A DNA stretch of 64,000 bases from Ciborinia camelliae. Taxonomy: Eukaryota > Ascomycota > Leotiomycetes > Helotiales > Sclerotiniaceae. This document shows, one piece after another, positions 26,730-38,219 of the stretch; positions within the stretch are counted from its first letter, which is position 1, and each line of letters begins with the position of its first letter. Location: assembly GCA_025890175.1 (NCBI GenBank), contig JANPYM010000005.1, positions 1,946,166 to 2,010,165 of the forward strand, given 5' to 3'. The notes under the pieces were generated by a model, which saw only the letters and a program-made list of their open reading frames with translations, did not search any database and was not told where the DNA came from. The position numbers and the translations under genes were made by a program.

Positions 26730-27046
26730 GTTGTCAATATCTGTAGTAAAAGCTCAAAGTTGAAGCCAAAGATCTCAGTTCTACACGATATAGAAAAGAA
26801 TCAGAGAAGTTCAAGTCATTGAAAATATTGTTGTTGTGATTGATGAAAAGAAATGTTCTTCTCGAGAAACAGAAACTTTATGCCTTTTTTTTGAGCCCCG
26901 TACGCTAAGAAAATAGCGACCTTTCCCAATTCGGCTAGCACGCACAAACTCGCCAAATTTTGGAATTCTCATGTCCTGCCTTTCATTTTGAAAACTCTCA
27001 AGGCCTTTTCGAAAATTCGTCGATCAATAATCCAGCAACTAACAAC
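26730..27046. promoter_or_regulatory. Shared TYR1/RPS14 promoter with RPS14 two-part motif
   Basis: A 317-bp divergent promoter. AATTCGGCTA at 26928-26937 is followed immediately by GCACGCAC at 26938-26945, 101 nt before the RPS14 ATG. The same boxes are found upstream of RPS16. Confidence 0.55.
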
Positions 27047-27731
<685 letters not shown>

Positions 27732-28422
27732 TTATGTGGCAATTCTGGCTACATGTACGGAGCAGAATATGGGTTTTATTGTGCAACTGATGACAACTAC
27801 GCGGAGAACGGCATTTTCTGCCTGGTCTCTATATCTCAAATCTGGGCTTGGGTCGACCTTGTCTCATTTGTCACATAAGCGCTTTAGCAAAGTGCATCCA
27901 TGAATATCACAATTCTGCAAATGACCTGAATCAAATCATGCTTGACTGTTATGTGACAATTGTACTTGGTTGTATCTCTCATTAATCGCAAATATGTATG
28001 CACGTGCCCTTCATCAAGGCCAATCTGATATACCCCGCTTATTCATCCATGCATGGAATGAGCTCTTCTTACCTAGTACCTCGCAGAAGCTCATAAAACA
28101 TGCCACATCCATTGATATAAACCCCCTCAGAACACCATCCATGCCTCGTAAATCGATCTTGGACACCTTTTCCAACCCCCGCAAAACAATTGTATACTAC
28201 AGACCGATCAAACCAAGCCATCATTTCATCCATTCGTAAGGGGTATCATCTTTCATAACGTCGTAGAATGAAGCCTTTAAATCGTAAGATCGTAAGTGTG
28301 AGCGCGTGGAAATCGTAAATTCGAAATTAGAAAGGGTTGTACTAATGAACAAGCTTTGTTCTGCTTCAAAAAAAAGGAAAACAGAAAGTAGAGAATTGAA
28401 AGTTGTAAAGGAAAGTCCAGAT
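27732..28422. other. Intergenic RPS14/AAR2
   Basis: Holds the RPS14 3' UTR and the 3' side of AAR2. Only short non-conserved frames; no gene is seen. Confidence 0.55.
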
Positions 28423-28508
28423 CTAGGATAGATTTGAAAGAGCCCAGGAAAAGCCGGAGCGGCTGATGCGGTTGTTCTTGGGCTTCTTGGGCTTTTCAGA
28501 TTTGCGAC
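28423..28508 (-). other. Possible alternative terminal exon of AAR2
   Basis: A consensus GTGAGT donor at 28752 inside the AAR2 frame can splice in phase to an acceptor (TCTCTAG) ending at 28509. This would replace the last residues with a Lys/Pro-rich 28-residue tail ending NNRISRSGFSWALSNLS and a stop at 28423. The intron would be 244 bp with a CTAAC branch-like site. The unspliced form keeps a conserved YAPMIVDLDE tail, so this would be an isoform rather than the main product. Confidence 0.4.
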
Positions 28509-28684
28509 CTAGAGACGCAACACAAGGACTTGGTTAGATGGCTGGTCTGTATGATTGGTAAAGGGGGGAGGGGAGGATCGTGGTCGCAAGTGGGGGGGGA
28601 TGGAATCGGAAACAAAGAGTCTTGGACAAGAACCATGCGAGGAAGAGTATGGGATCTAAGCACTGTGTGACATGATTTGATTTG

Positions 28685-30490
28685 CTACAGAATTATTCGG
28701 TCTTTCTCCAGCCCATATTCATCGAGATCTACTATCATCGGCGCGTACTCACCTCGTTCATCCTCGTCCTCAAAATCCTTGAGCTCTACGTCAATCACCT
28801 CTCCGTCCTCAAGTTGAAACTTCCCCGATCTGTGATAATTGCCACGTAGATCCCAGCCCCACTTCCAAAGCCAAGATTCCAAATCTTCAAAGGCCTTTCC
28901 GACTTCTTCTTGCTCGCGAGTAATGTTGGAACCATTAGAGAGAAGCTGTTCATTCAATCGAGACTTGAACTTGGTAAGAATGATCTTCAAATCATCGCCA
29001 AGATGAGAATCATGATCGAAGATGCTAGTGTCGAATCCTTCCTCGTCATACATAAACTGGGCATGGACGGCGGTGATTACCTTACAGAAGAAAACTGGGT
29101 GATCCATCGACAGGCGATATGCACCGAAGAGCTTGCTAATAATGATACCCCATTGTTCCATGCACGCTAAATTTCCAAGGACCAATCCGGTGATGAAGCA
29201 GAATTGCATCTCTCCAATGATTTCATCGGAGTCTTCGTAAGTGCAATGTCCGATAGCGTCAATAATAAAAGCCGTACTATCGATTGCCTGCTCGGTGCGT
29301 TCGCGACCAGAAGACGATTCGGAGAAGGTTCGAGAATTTCTTGGGAAGACGAAGTTGAGAAAATCATCCCCATCAAAATTCGTACTCTTGCCCTTAGCAT
29401 CCCGAGGGACGCTTGATGCCTGGAGTTCTGTAGTCTTAACATCGTGACTAGACGAGACCTTCCAGCTATTCCAATTTCCACCTGTAACTCTCTTAAGGTA
29501 TGGGTGCTTGATACAGGAAGTTAATCGACGCCACATGTTGTTGCTATTGGTGTTATCCGCAGTGATAGGAGAACTAGGAGAGTTGAGAGACGCTGGTGAT
29601 GTCGAGATAGAGTCAGCTGGAGCTGGGGTTGTGGCCTTGTCATTACTCAAGTATGATTCGAGTTTATTGATTATCTCAGGTATACTGCTCTTTTGGATTC
29701 TTTTTTCAGCCTCACTAAGCTCCTCTTCCAAAGACTCGTGGTAATTGTCCCATCTCAAGACATGAGTCTCACCATACTCATCCGATGCCAATTTCATGGA
29801 CATGAACCAAAATCCAGTTCTGGAAGATCCGTTTCCAGATCCACCCCAAAAGAAATGGGCACCAGCTGGGATTTGCTTCACGCCCTCTAGAGCCCCCTCG
29901 GTCTTGATTGTATACGCCTTTGTATCATATCCAAACATTGTATTGGTTGGAAGATTTCGAATAATGACAACATCGCCATCCTTCAGAACTTCATCATGCT
30001 CTACACCAAGCTCTCTGGTTGGAGAAGTTGAATGGACTCGTAAAGAACCAAGCGGATAGCTGCCAACTACGTTGACAGAATGCACCGATTTTTCCGAATA
30101 AATTGATAGACCAGAAGAATTTGAATCGGACTTTTGAAGAGCAGCTTTCTTAATCTCTCCAGTATTGCTTCCATTATAATCGCCACAAGATATTTTCTGA
30201 TTGTCTTTGCTATCATCATGATTGATGGCAAGTGCTGAAAACCCCAAGAGGGGACTGCTTCCATTAGACTTGATTGATAATTGTCCAGAGAGAGCTGAAA
30301 CTTGTGATTTTGTTGTTGGACTTCTTTGAAGAGAAATTTGGTTTTGGATAAAAGAGGGGTCCGATCTAGTGGCTGGTTCTTCGGTCTTGATTTTGGCAAT
30401 AGCTTCAGAGACCAACTCCCCTGTGGTAGATGGAGAGGGGTTGTTAGAAGCCATCTCTTCGATAAAGTAGTCTTCTCTGATGTTTGCCAT
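28685..30490 (-). CDS. AAR2: AAR2-family U5 snRNP assembly factor
   Basis: An uninterrupted frame of 601 residues. Residues 1 to about 165 are a Ser/Thr-rich extension. The AAR2 N-terminal domain follows: DVVIIRNLPTNTMFGYD, GVKQIPAGAHFFWGG, TGFWFMSM and VLRWDNYHE align with the animal AAR2 pattern (VVILNMP, FGID, GVKMIPPGIHF, GFFLSL, VLRW). A Ser-rich linker leads to the helical C-terminal domain around residue 425 (IGEMQFCFITGLVLGN, EQWGIIISKL). The end, EYAPMIVDLDE, resembles the CAPVVVELPE tail of the animal protein. AAR2 binds Prp8 and acts in U5 snRNP maturation; in yeast it is needed to splice the MATa1 transcript. The protein is longer than animal AAR2 because of the N-terminal extension and the linker. 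See the alternative terminal exon. Confidence 0.85.
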   Translation of the reverse strand: MANIREDYFIEEMASNNPSPSTTGELVSEAIAKIKTEEPATRSDPSFIQNQISLQRSPTTKSQVSALSGQLSIKSNGSSPLLGFSALAINHDDSKDNQKISCGDYNGSNTGEIKKAALQKSDSNSSGLSIYSEKSVHSVNVVGSYPLGSLRVHSTSPTRELGVEHDEVLKDGDVVIIRNLPTNTMFGYDTKAYTIKTEGALEGVKQIPAGAHFFWGGSGNGSSRTGFWFMSMKLASDEYGETHVLRWDNYHESLEEELSEAEKRIQKSSIPEIINKLESYLSNDKATTPAPADSISTSPASLNSPSSPITADNTNSNNMWRRLTSCIKHPYLKRVTGGNWNSWKVSSSHDVKTTELQASSVPRDAKGKSTNFDGDDFLNFVFPRNSRTFSESSSGRERTEQAIDSTAFIIDAIGHCTYEDSDEIIGEMQFCFITGLVLGNLACMEQWGIIISKLFGAYRLSMDHPVFFCKVITAVHAQFMYDEEGFDTSIFDHDSHLGDDLKIILTKFKSRLNEQLLSNGSNITREQEEVGKAFEDLESWLWKWGWDLRGNYHRSGKFQLEDGEVIDVELKDFEDEDERGEYAPMIVDLDEYGLEKDRIIL

Positions 30491-31307
30491 TATGAAAGCT
30501 TAGCAGCAAGACAATTTGTGGATTTGTGGCGTTTGGAAATAAAGAATTTGGGAAGTATGAGTGGGTGGAGAGTATCAATTTCCCAAAACAATTACCGAAG
30601 TAACCAAAAATAATAAATAAACAACAATCAACCTGCGGCCGCTTTGCTCCGAGATAAACCGATTGGGTATTGAAAAACCAAAATGTGTTTGTTGATGTTG
30701 AGGTTAAGATCATGAGCAGGTGAAATCCAGAATTGAAGGATTAACCATTTTGTAATGGAAATTGGCTCAGACTTTTGTTAATATTAAAGCCCACTAGGGC
30801 TTTTCATCTGGAAGTTGTTCAGATGAGGTATGTCTAGAAATAGTAGAGTCATGTTTCTCATGAGATTATTCCAATATGTTGTCATACAGAAACTTTTTTT
30901 TATATTGGTCGGCCGGAAAAACAGAGAGGCCGATCTTCTTAAAAGGTACCTAATCAAGAGTTTCTGAAGATACTATCATATCTCCCGAGGTCTTCAAATA
31001 TATCAAGACATACTTTTTTAAAAGAGAACTCAGTCAAAGTCAAAGTTTGATTTCTGTCTGATTGAAAGTAAAAGGATCATTTTCTCATTGATTTGTTCTA
31101 TTGCCGTGGCATGTATTGGTATGAATTTGAATCACCCTTTTTAGCTTATGTAACCTGATAAAGCCAATGTAACAAGGGTCCCACATGGCGGAGAAACCCC
31201 ACATTCATTGACATCAGCGCAAAGCTTCCGTTGCATGAAATTGATCTCTACAGAGCACACCAAGAATAGTGATTGAATGGAATTGCTATTGCTGCAACCT
31301 TGAGAGA
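30491..31307. promoter_or_regulatory. Divergent intergenic AAR2 / 139-residue gene
   Basis: 817 bp containing both leaders and promoters. A short inverted motif (GGTCGGCC with GAGGCCGATC) lies near 30908-30933. No gene is seen. Confidence 0.45.
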
Positions 31308-31858
31308 ATGAATTCTGTTAAACCAGCTGTGCCAATTGCTTCTGGCCAGCCTGGCACAAATGTAGGTGGGAATGCTCAACGGACAGCAGTTTCTGGGTCC
31401 GAAGAGGTATGGGATGAAGCAAAACTCGAGGAGGCGATGAAAACGTTGAAAGAAATGCATATTCAAGTCAGTCACTGATTCTCCGAGAAGTTATAATGAG
31501 TATTAACTAATAAGTTTTGTGTTTAGTGTCGTAATCTACGATCTACAATCCCAAGGTTGCTTACCCCTTTGGCAACTAAGCAACAGTCGCGTATGTTCCC
31601 ACCCTGCGGCCTTGAGAACCATCCAAGTTTCTGGAGGTCAGTAACTGACCAATATAAACAGCCGAACATCTTTTTTCCTCTTTTCAGCAAGCCGCGACCA
31701 CTTCAAATAAAGAAGTTCGAGATTTCACACGGTTGATGAGGGATGATGAAGGTGTGAAGCTCTTTGAGCATGCGAAGAAGAGTCGAGCCGAGAATCCACA
31801 TGGGATAAAACCTTGGAGAGTCACACAGCATCCTGATTGGCTTGATAGGGACACATGA
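31308..31858 (+). CDS. Unrecognised small helical protein (139 residues)
   Basis: Three exons (31308-31466, 31527-31590, 31662-31858) join in phase to 139 residues, with GTCAGT and GTATGT donors and a CTGAC branch site. The first 35 residues are Ser/Gly/Pro-rich. Then come amphipathic helices (WDEAKLEEAMKTLKEMHIQ, CRNLRSTIPRLLTPLATKQ), a second helical part (NKEVRDFTRLMRDDEGVKLF) and a tryptophan-rich end (GIKPWRVTQHPDWLDRD). The helix pattern is like small subunits of multi-protein complexes, but I cannot name the family. The in-phase splicing and the consistent character of the product across all three exons argue that it is a real gene. An upstream in-frame ATG at 31269 would add 13 residues. 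Confidence 0.7.
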
Positions 31859-32873
31859 TGTTTATCACGATAATACTTTTCGATACGTTTGAACAGGATA
31901 ATGTATGAGAGGATCTAGGCGCATTCGAGGGTTTTCGGATAGAGGGCGGCTTTTGGGATATCCGACACTAGGCGTTGGGGAATTTCGGTAAATATATCAT
32001 AACTGGGAAATCCGTGGACGTTCGAAAAACATGCAGTATCTTACCAACCTGGACCGGAATACTTCCAATTTCAATAACGAGGTTCTTTTTCTTCTATATA
32101 GAGATATCGCTTTTGATATGCCCAATAGCGGCTGATTCCTCTTGGAGATCACTCATGTGTTCCTCAGCTCACCTCAGTCCCTGTCAACGTCGCCAAGCAC
32201 ATGTGCCACAATTTAACGTGTTGGAACTCTGAACTGAACCATAGGAAACATTTGGAAAAGAACTTTACTGGTCGGTAGGGAATACATAAATACCTCGACT
32301 GTCTGAGGTTATACCGACTTTTTAGATATTTTGAGCTATTGATGATTTGGATTGAGCATCATTTGTTCCATAAATAGGGGGAGTTTCAAGCAAAAATGTC
32401 AAACTGCGAAGCGTTCAGTGGTATGATGTACCTAAGAATGCAAGCGATGGACTCGAGGATGGATATGAATTCACATGAATGAATTTTTACAATGCATCGA
32501 GTTCTTTCAAGGTTCAGAACAATATGGTAACTAAAACGTATGCCACTACCTCATTGGCTTATAAAGATTTTCCCGACCTTAAAGCAGTACACACTCCTCA
32601 ACCAACGCAAAATTTGAATGAATAGTAATGAATGAAAATTACCAATAATCAATAACCTTCGCTCCTTCCTATTTCAACAATTTAATTCATCGATTCCAGT
32701 CGATGCGTACTTGCTATCTTCAAACCTATTTATTGTTTTGTTAGGGCAAGAGCAATTTTTGATTCAAAACGTCGCTTAATTTTTTTCCCCGCCATTCTAG
32801 CTGACACTAGCAACCTTCAATTAATTTTTGCAAATCCACGCCATTTGCCAAAGATCACTCCCAAACCGACAAC
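31859..32873. other. Intergenic upstream of eIF3c
   Basis: About 1 kb, AT-rich, with no domain-bearing frame. The last 200 bp (T-runs and AGCTGACACTAGCAACC) are the likely eIF3c promoter and leader. Confidence 0.5.
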
Positions 32874-35600
32874 ATGTCTCGATTTTTCCGCGGTGATAGT
32901 TCAAGCGAGAGCAGCTCCGACGAGGAGGAAGATCTCTATTCCGATGACGAAGATGTTCAACAGCAGCCTGAAGAAGATTCGAATGAAGAAGATTCAGAGG
33001 AGGACGATGATGATGACGACTCCGACTCGAGCAGTGACGACGAAGTTGGCAAAAAGACCGGCGCGAACGCTTTCTTGAAAGATGACTCTGATTCTGATAG
33101 TGAGAGCAGTGGAGATGAGGGTGTAAAGGTCGTGAAGTCTGCGAAGAATAAGCGTTTCGAAGAACTTGAAGCGACCGCGAAGGCCATCGAGAATGGAGAG
33201 AAGATCAACGATTGGGGATCCATCTCAGCAGGTCAGTATATTTAATTTCAAAACACTTCCTCCGGCCATAGCTAATCAATATCATGCAGAGTTCGATAAG
33301 CTCAACCGACAAGTCGCCAAACTCGTACAATCTGGCACAACCCCAAAGGTCTATATCAAAGCCATTGCGGAATTGGAGGATTTCATGAATGAGACCCTGG
33401 CGAAGCAAAAGGTGTCGCCAAAAAAGATGAACGCGACAAACTCCCGAGGTCTGAATGCCGTAAAGCAGAAGATCAAAAAGCAGAACAAGGAGTACCAGAA
33501 AGACATCGACTCCTTCAGGGCAGACAAGGATGCCTACATGGAGTCAGAGGATGAGGAGGTTGTGGCACCAAAAGCCAAGAAATCCAAGTCTTCAACTGCA
33601 GCCCAGAACGTTGCTTCATTCGAGGATGACGATGAAGGATGGGGGACTGTTGGTAAGGGCGGAAGAACGCTTCAATTCACTCCCGAGAGTATCCTCAAGC
33701 ATTTGAGGACTATTCTTGAGTCCAGAGGAAAGAAAAACACCGACAGAGGCGAACAAGTGAAGATCATGGAAAAGCTTCTTGAAGTAGCACAAACTCCATA
33801 CCAACGTATCAGAGTTCTTTTGGCCCTTATTTCAACGAGATTCGACATGACTACTGGTACTCAAATTTTCATGTCTCAAGAGCAATGGAAGGCAGCAGAG
33901 AAGGAGTTTGGTAATTTACTGACTGTGCTCGAGACAAACCGGGAGTTGGTGATTGTGGAGAACGCCGAAGCGTGGGAGGATGATGAAAAACTCCCTACAA
34001 TTTCCGAGGGCGAAACGTTCAAGATCCCAGGAACCATCGTTTCCTATGTTGAGAGACTCGATGACGAGCTTACAAGATCACTTCAGCACATTGATCCTCA
34101 CACCGCTGAATACATCGAACGCCTTTCTGACGAGAGTTCTCTTTACAACAACATTGTCAGAACTATGTTGTACCATGAAGAAATTAGCAAAGACGCGAGC
34201 TTGGGCGAACCCCAACGCAGCTTGAACAGAGTTGTCATGAGAAGACTGGAACACGTATATTTCAAGGTTTGTAATATCTAATCTTCATCTTAGAATCTCT
34301 ACTTATTCGTTTATAGCCATCCGCAGTCATCAAGATACTCGATGAGAATTGCTGGAAAGCAATTCCTGCAGAACTCAATTCCACTATCACCCCGCGCGGT
34401 TCTGTTGAAAATGCCAAGACCCTGATCAACACTCTCTGCAACTATCTCTACATCAACACCGAGGGTGAGGGTGAGGGCCTCACCAAAGCACGGGCTATGC
34501 TTTGCCAGATCTATTTCGAAGCCCTACACGACAACTACTACACCGCTCGTGATATGATGCTTATGTCTCATTTGCAAGAGACCATCAATATATTCGACGT
34601 CCCCAGCCAAATATTGTACAATCGTACTCTTGTTCAAGTTGGTCTCTGTGCTTTCCGAGCTGGTTTGGTGTATGAAGCTCAAACTACCCTACAAGAAATC
34701 TGCGGTAGTGGGCGTCAAAAGGAATTGCTTGCCCAAGGTGTCATGATTCAGAGATATAACCAAGTCACCCCAGACCAAGAACGCCTCGAAAAACAACGTC
34801 AACTTCCATTCCATATGCACATCAACCTTGAGCTTCTTGAATGTGTCTATCTTACCTGCAGTATGCTTCTCGAAATTCCTCTATTCGCACAAATTGGTTC
34901 ATCTCCCGATATCAAGAAGAGAATCATCAGCAAGACATACAGACGTATGCTCGAATACCATGAGCGTCAAATTTTCACTGGACCTCCCGAGAACACTAGA
35001 GATCATGTCATGCAAGCATCAAAGGCTTTGGCTCAGGGTGAATGGAAAAAGGCAACCGAATATATCCACTCTATCAAGATCTGGGAGCTCATGTCTAAGC
35101 CTGAGGAGATTAAGGCAATGCTCTCAGCACAGATCCAAGAAGAAGGTCTCCGAACATATCTCTTCACCTACGCTCCTTATTACGATACTCTATCCGTCAA
35201 CAGACTCTCATCAATGTTTGACCTCTCCGACCGAAAGGTTGCTGCCATTATTAGCAAGATGATCAGCCACGAAGAACTTGCAGCCGCACTAGACCAAGTC
35301 AACTCCTCGATTATCTTCAGAAAGGGTGTCGAGTTGAGCAGACTCCAGAGCTTAGCATTGAGCCTTAGCGACAAAGCTAGTGGCTTGATTGAAAGCAACG
35401 AGCGCACCCTCGAGACAAGAACACAAGGTACAGCCAATGCTTTCGAACGACAAGGTGGACGAGGTGGACGAGGTGGCAACAGAGGAGGTCGTGGCGGTAA
35501 CCGTGGTGGCCGTGGTGGCATCTCTAATGCTCCAAGGCAAGCTGGTGGAACACAGTTCACTGGTGGTGCTTTGGGAGCTGCGGTTGGTGGCAGAGCTTAG
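32874..35600 (+). CDS. NIP1: Eukaryotic translation initiation factor 3 subunit C
   Basis: Three exons (32874-33231, 33290-34266, 34317-35600) join in phase to 872 residues, the usual length for eIF3c. It begins [20 protein letters not shown], the hallmark of the family, and has an acidic first 110 residues that in yeast contact eIF1 and eIF5. The central part is helical ([16 protein letters not shown] onward). The C-terminal third is the PCI region (ending around the [21 protein letters not shown] winged helix). Residues about 824-846 form an RGG tail ([15 protein letters not shown]). The protein is a core eIF3 subunit that recruits the pre-initiation complex to mRNA in the cytosol. It is on the same strand as the small secreted-protein gene downstream, with no sign of co-regulation. 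Confidence 0.96.
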
Positions 35601-36509
35601 ATAAGAATGGATGGATGTGTTAATGCATTGGGAATGGGGGGTTGCTTTACAGCGCTGTAATTGACCCTAAGGCGTTTTAGTGTAGAGCTTAGGAAAAGCT
35701 AGGTTCATGCTCCACGAAGACAAAAGAATGAATATTTGATCAGTATTTTGATGGTGTAAATACGGAAATGTCCTAGTGAGATTAACATCATCTCATCACC
35801 TCTCACGAATTATTTACTCCTTGACCATTATTTCCCCATTTTTATTACGTCTTTCTTGTTACACATCTTCCCCAGATCTTCCCCGCACAACACTGTTTGT
35901 TACACGAGTGGCACAACCGAAATACGAATACCCACTAGAGGTGGCAAATTGGCAGGTACCGTGTTACGGGATGCAGGTGTTGCCCCAATCTTCCAAAAAA
36001 TCTCGTATTGAAGCGTCATGGTGGAAAATTTTGTGGGTGAGGGGTGATACATGGGATGGAAATATTGATTTGGGATTGTCGGATCGGGCCGTTTGATCGG
36101 ATGAGAGAAAGATGGGACAGGCCAGATTCTTGTTATTCGATGCAATAGAAGAAGGAAAGTTACATGCAGAAGTTACATGGACCTCGTATAAAATAGGCTC
36201 CATACAGATTTTGAGGGGGTTGCAGGTGTGAGCTCATGGTTTAAGAGGTGTGCTGGTGATGGATCAATCATGATGAAGTGAGGTTGGACAGGATAAAATG
36301 GATACGAGGTGGAAGCCCGATGATCTCTCTTGGATGGTGTCGTCAGTCTGGTGTGATATGATAGGATAGGATATCTCATACCAGACGACGTCTATAAAGC
36401 CTTGCGATCTGGCTCCCCTTTCTCCATTTTCTTGTATCCAGCCATCCTATCTTCATATCTTCCACAACACGATATTCATTCTTCAACACGCACGAAACCT
36501 TTGAGCAAT
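35601..36509. other. Intergenic eIF3c / secreted protein
   Basis: 909 bp with no supported gene. CATACC/GGATAGGATA-type motifs occur near 36350-36375. The last 150 bp are pyrimidine-rich, as expected of a fungal core promoter. Confidence 0.5.
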
Positions 36510-37404
36510 ATGTTGACCAAACCACTCCTCGTCACCGCTCTCGCGGCAACCGCATTCTCCGTCTCCATCCCAACGGAAGAAAAACGTGCTTCTAGTGTCT
36601 CGAGCTCCATTCCCAATGTGCTGTGGAAAGTGACGGATTTTACTCGACGTGCGTATTTTCGTTTCTGTCTCCTTACGATCCTCTCACCACACTTCTTTCT
36701 TTTCCTTTCTTTTTCGACTTGATGAGCATGAACATGAGCATGAGCATGAAGAGGATGGATGGATGGGAAAAGAACTTGATAAATTGGATAGAATGAATAA
36801 AGATGCTAACTGTCCCCGCAGCATGCACCGCCACTTCTTGCACCTACAATTTCACTATTAATGTCATCCCCAGCAACGGTCCCTCTTCGAATAGTGCGTT
36901 CTCCCCCTTTCCCCCCTCCCCTTTCCGCTAACCACTCAACTAACCCTTCCCCTCCAGTCCCTTGCCTTTTCAACGACATCGCCAGCACACCCCCAGCATC
37001 CACCACCCCTCAAACCCACTCCTACTCCGCTCTGGCCTGCCACGACGCCCCCCAGTGGCAAGTAAACTGGGGTTATAACCCCAATGGAGATTTTGCAGTC
37101 ATGACTGTTGTTGATACTGCTGCGGGGTTGGATTCATTTTTGTAAGGTCCCCCGTTTTATTCCCCATGTTTCTTTTTAGACGTGAACATGACATTACATT
37201 ACATTACCCTACTATAAGAATCCAACTCCCTCCCCGAAATCAAAAATCAAAATTACAAGGGAAGGAAGAAAGAAATCACGAAGAAAATATGCTAACCGGG
37301 GTGTCCTCCTTCCTTGTATCAGCGGTTGGAATGGAGTCGCAGCCGCCACGGCATTCGAAGATAAAGGTCCAGAGACCGTGTATGCACTTGGTACATTTAC
37401 CTAG
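36510..37404 (+). CDS. Small secreted cysteine-containing protein (effector-like)
   Basis: Four exons (36510-36648, 36822-36893, 36958-37141, 37323-37404) join in phase to 158 residues. Residues 1 to about 19 form a signal peptide with an Ala/Leu core. A KR pair at 25-26 is a possible Kex2 site. The mature part has four cysteines, an N-glycosylation sequon (NFT) and alternating beta-type segments (LWKVTDFTRPC, CTYNFTINVIP, WQVNWGYNPNGDFAVMTVVD). The W-x-V-x-x-F start and cysteine spacing are reminiscent of Alt a 1-like secreted beta-barrel proteins, but the match is weak and I do not assign it. A role at the cell surface or in host interaction is inference. The gene is intron-dense for its size, with none of its exons longer than 184 nt. 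Confidence 0.75.
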
Positions 37405-38219
37405 AATGTTTACCGGAGCACCTTCCATCCCTCGACTCAAAATTCGAGAATATCCCCTCTTGATCGATCTTAACAAGAAAGGGCGTTTTCATTTCCTTCT
37501 CATCTATTTTGAAATTTTCGTGTGAGAGAGGTCTGGGTCTAGATTTTGATTCTGATTTTGATTTCTTGATTTTTTGATTTTTTGACTTCTACCTGTGTTC
37601 CTTTTGATTTTTGATTTTTGATTTTTGATTTTTGGATGGGATAGGAGGATGAACGAAGGGAAAAAGATCCCTACCTACGCAATGCTCCAACGCGAGTTCT
37701 TTATCCAAGAAAATCACAAATGAGAAGACCTTCATTCTACCTATGCATTTCGGATCTTTGGTCCAGTCCAACCGTGACATGTGGAAATATGGAAATAGAT
37801 TTCTCGAACGCTGAACGAACGGAAGACAGACACAGACTCTTTTCAATGTTTGGATCTTGCCAAGTACCTTGGGGTATATTCTTATTCGGGAATGGCGGTT
37901 TATCTATCCTGTCATCACTTCACTGATAGATATCATGGAACATGTGGAATTTAGCTGTATAATTTTCTGTGTTTATAATTTAATTGATCTATGATGACAG
38001 TGATAACCTTGGAATTGTATGCATCCCTGGTATGATTCGCTAAGCCGCGTTGTACCACTCGTTACACCGATGGATATCTTCCAACGCCCATCGCCAATGC
38101 GCGTAAAATTCTATGATACAAAAGGTACTTTATTTTTCCCTCATTGCCGTTCTCCCTGTTTCCTTCCCACCTTTCCAGAACGCCTTGGTAAAATCTCATG
38201 AAACGTCCAATCTTTTCAA
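37405..38219. other. Intergenic, convergent with RAD26
   Basis: 815 bp including a TTTTTGA/TTTTGATT microsatellite-like tract at about 37540-37640. No gene is seen. It holds the 3' ends of two convergent genes. Confidence 0.5.
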
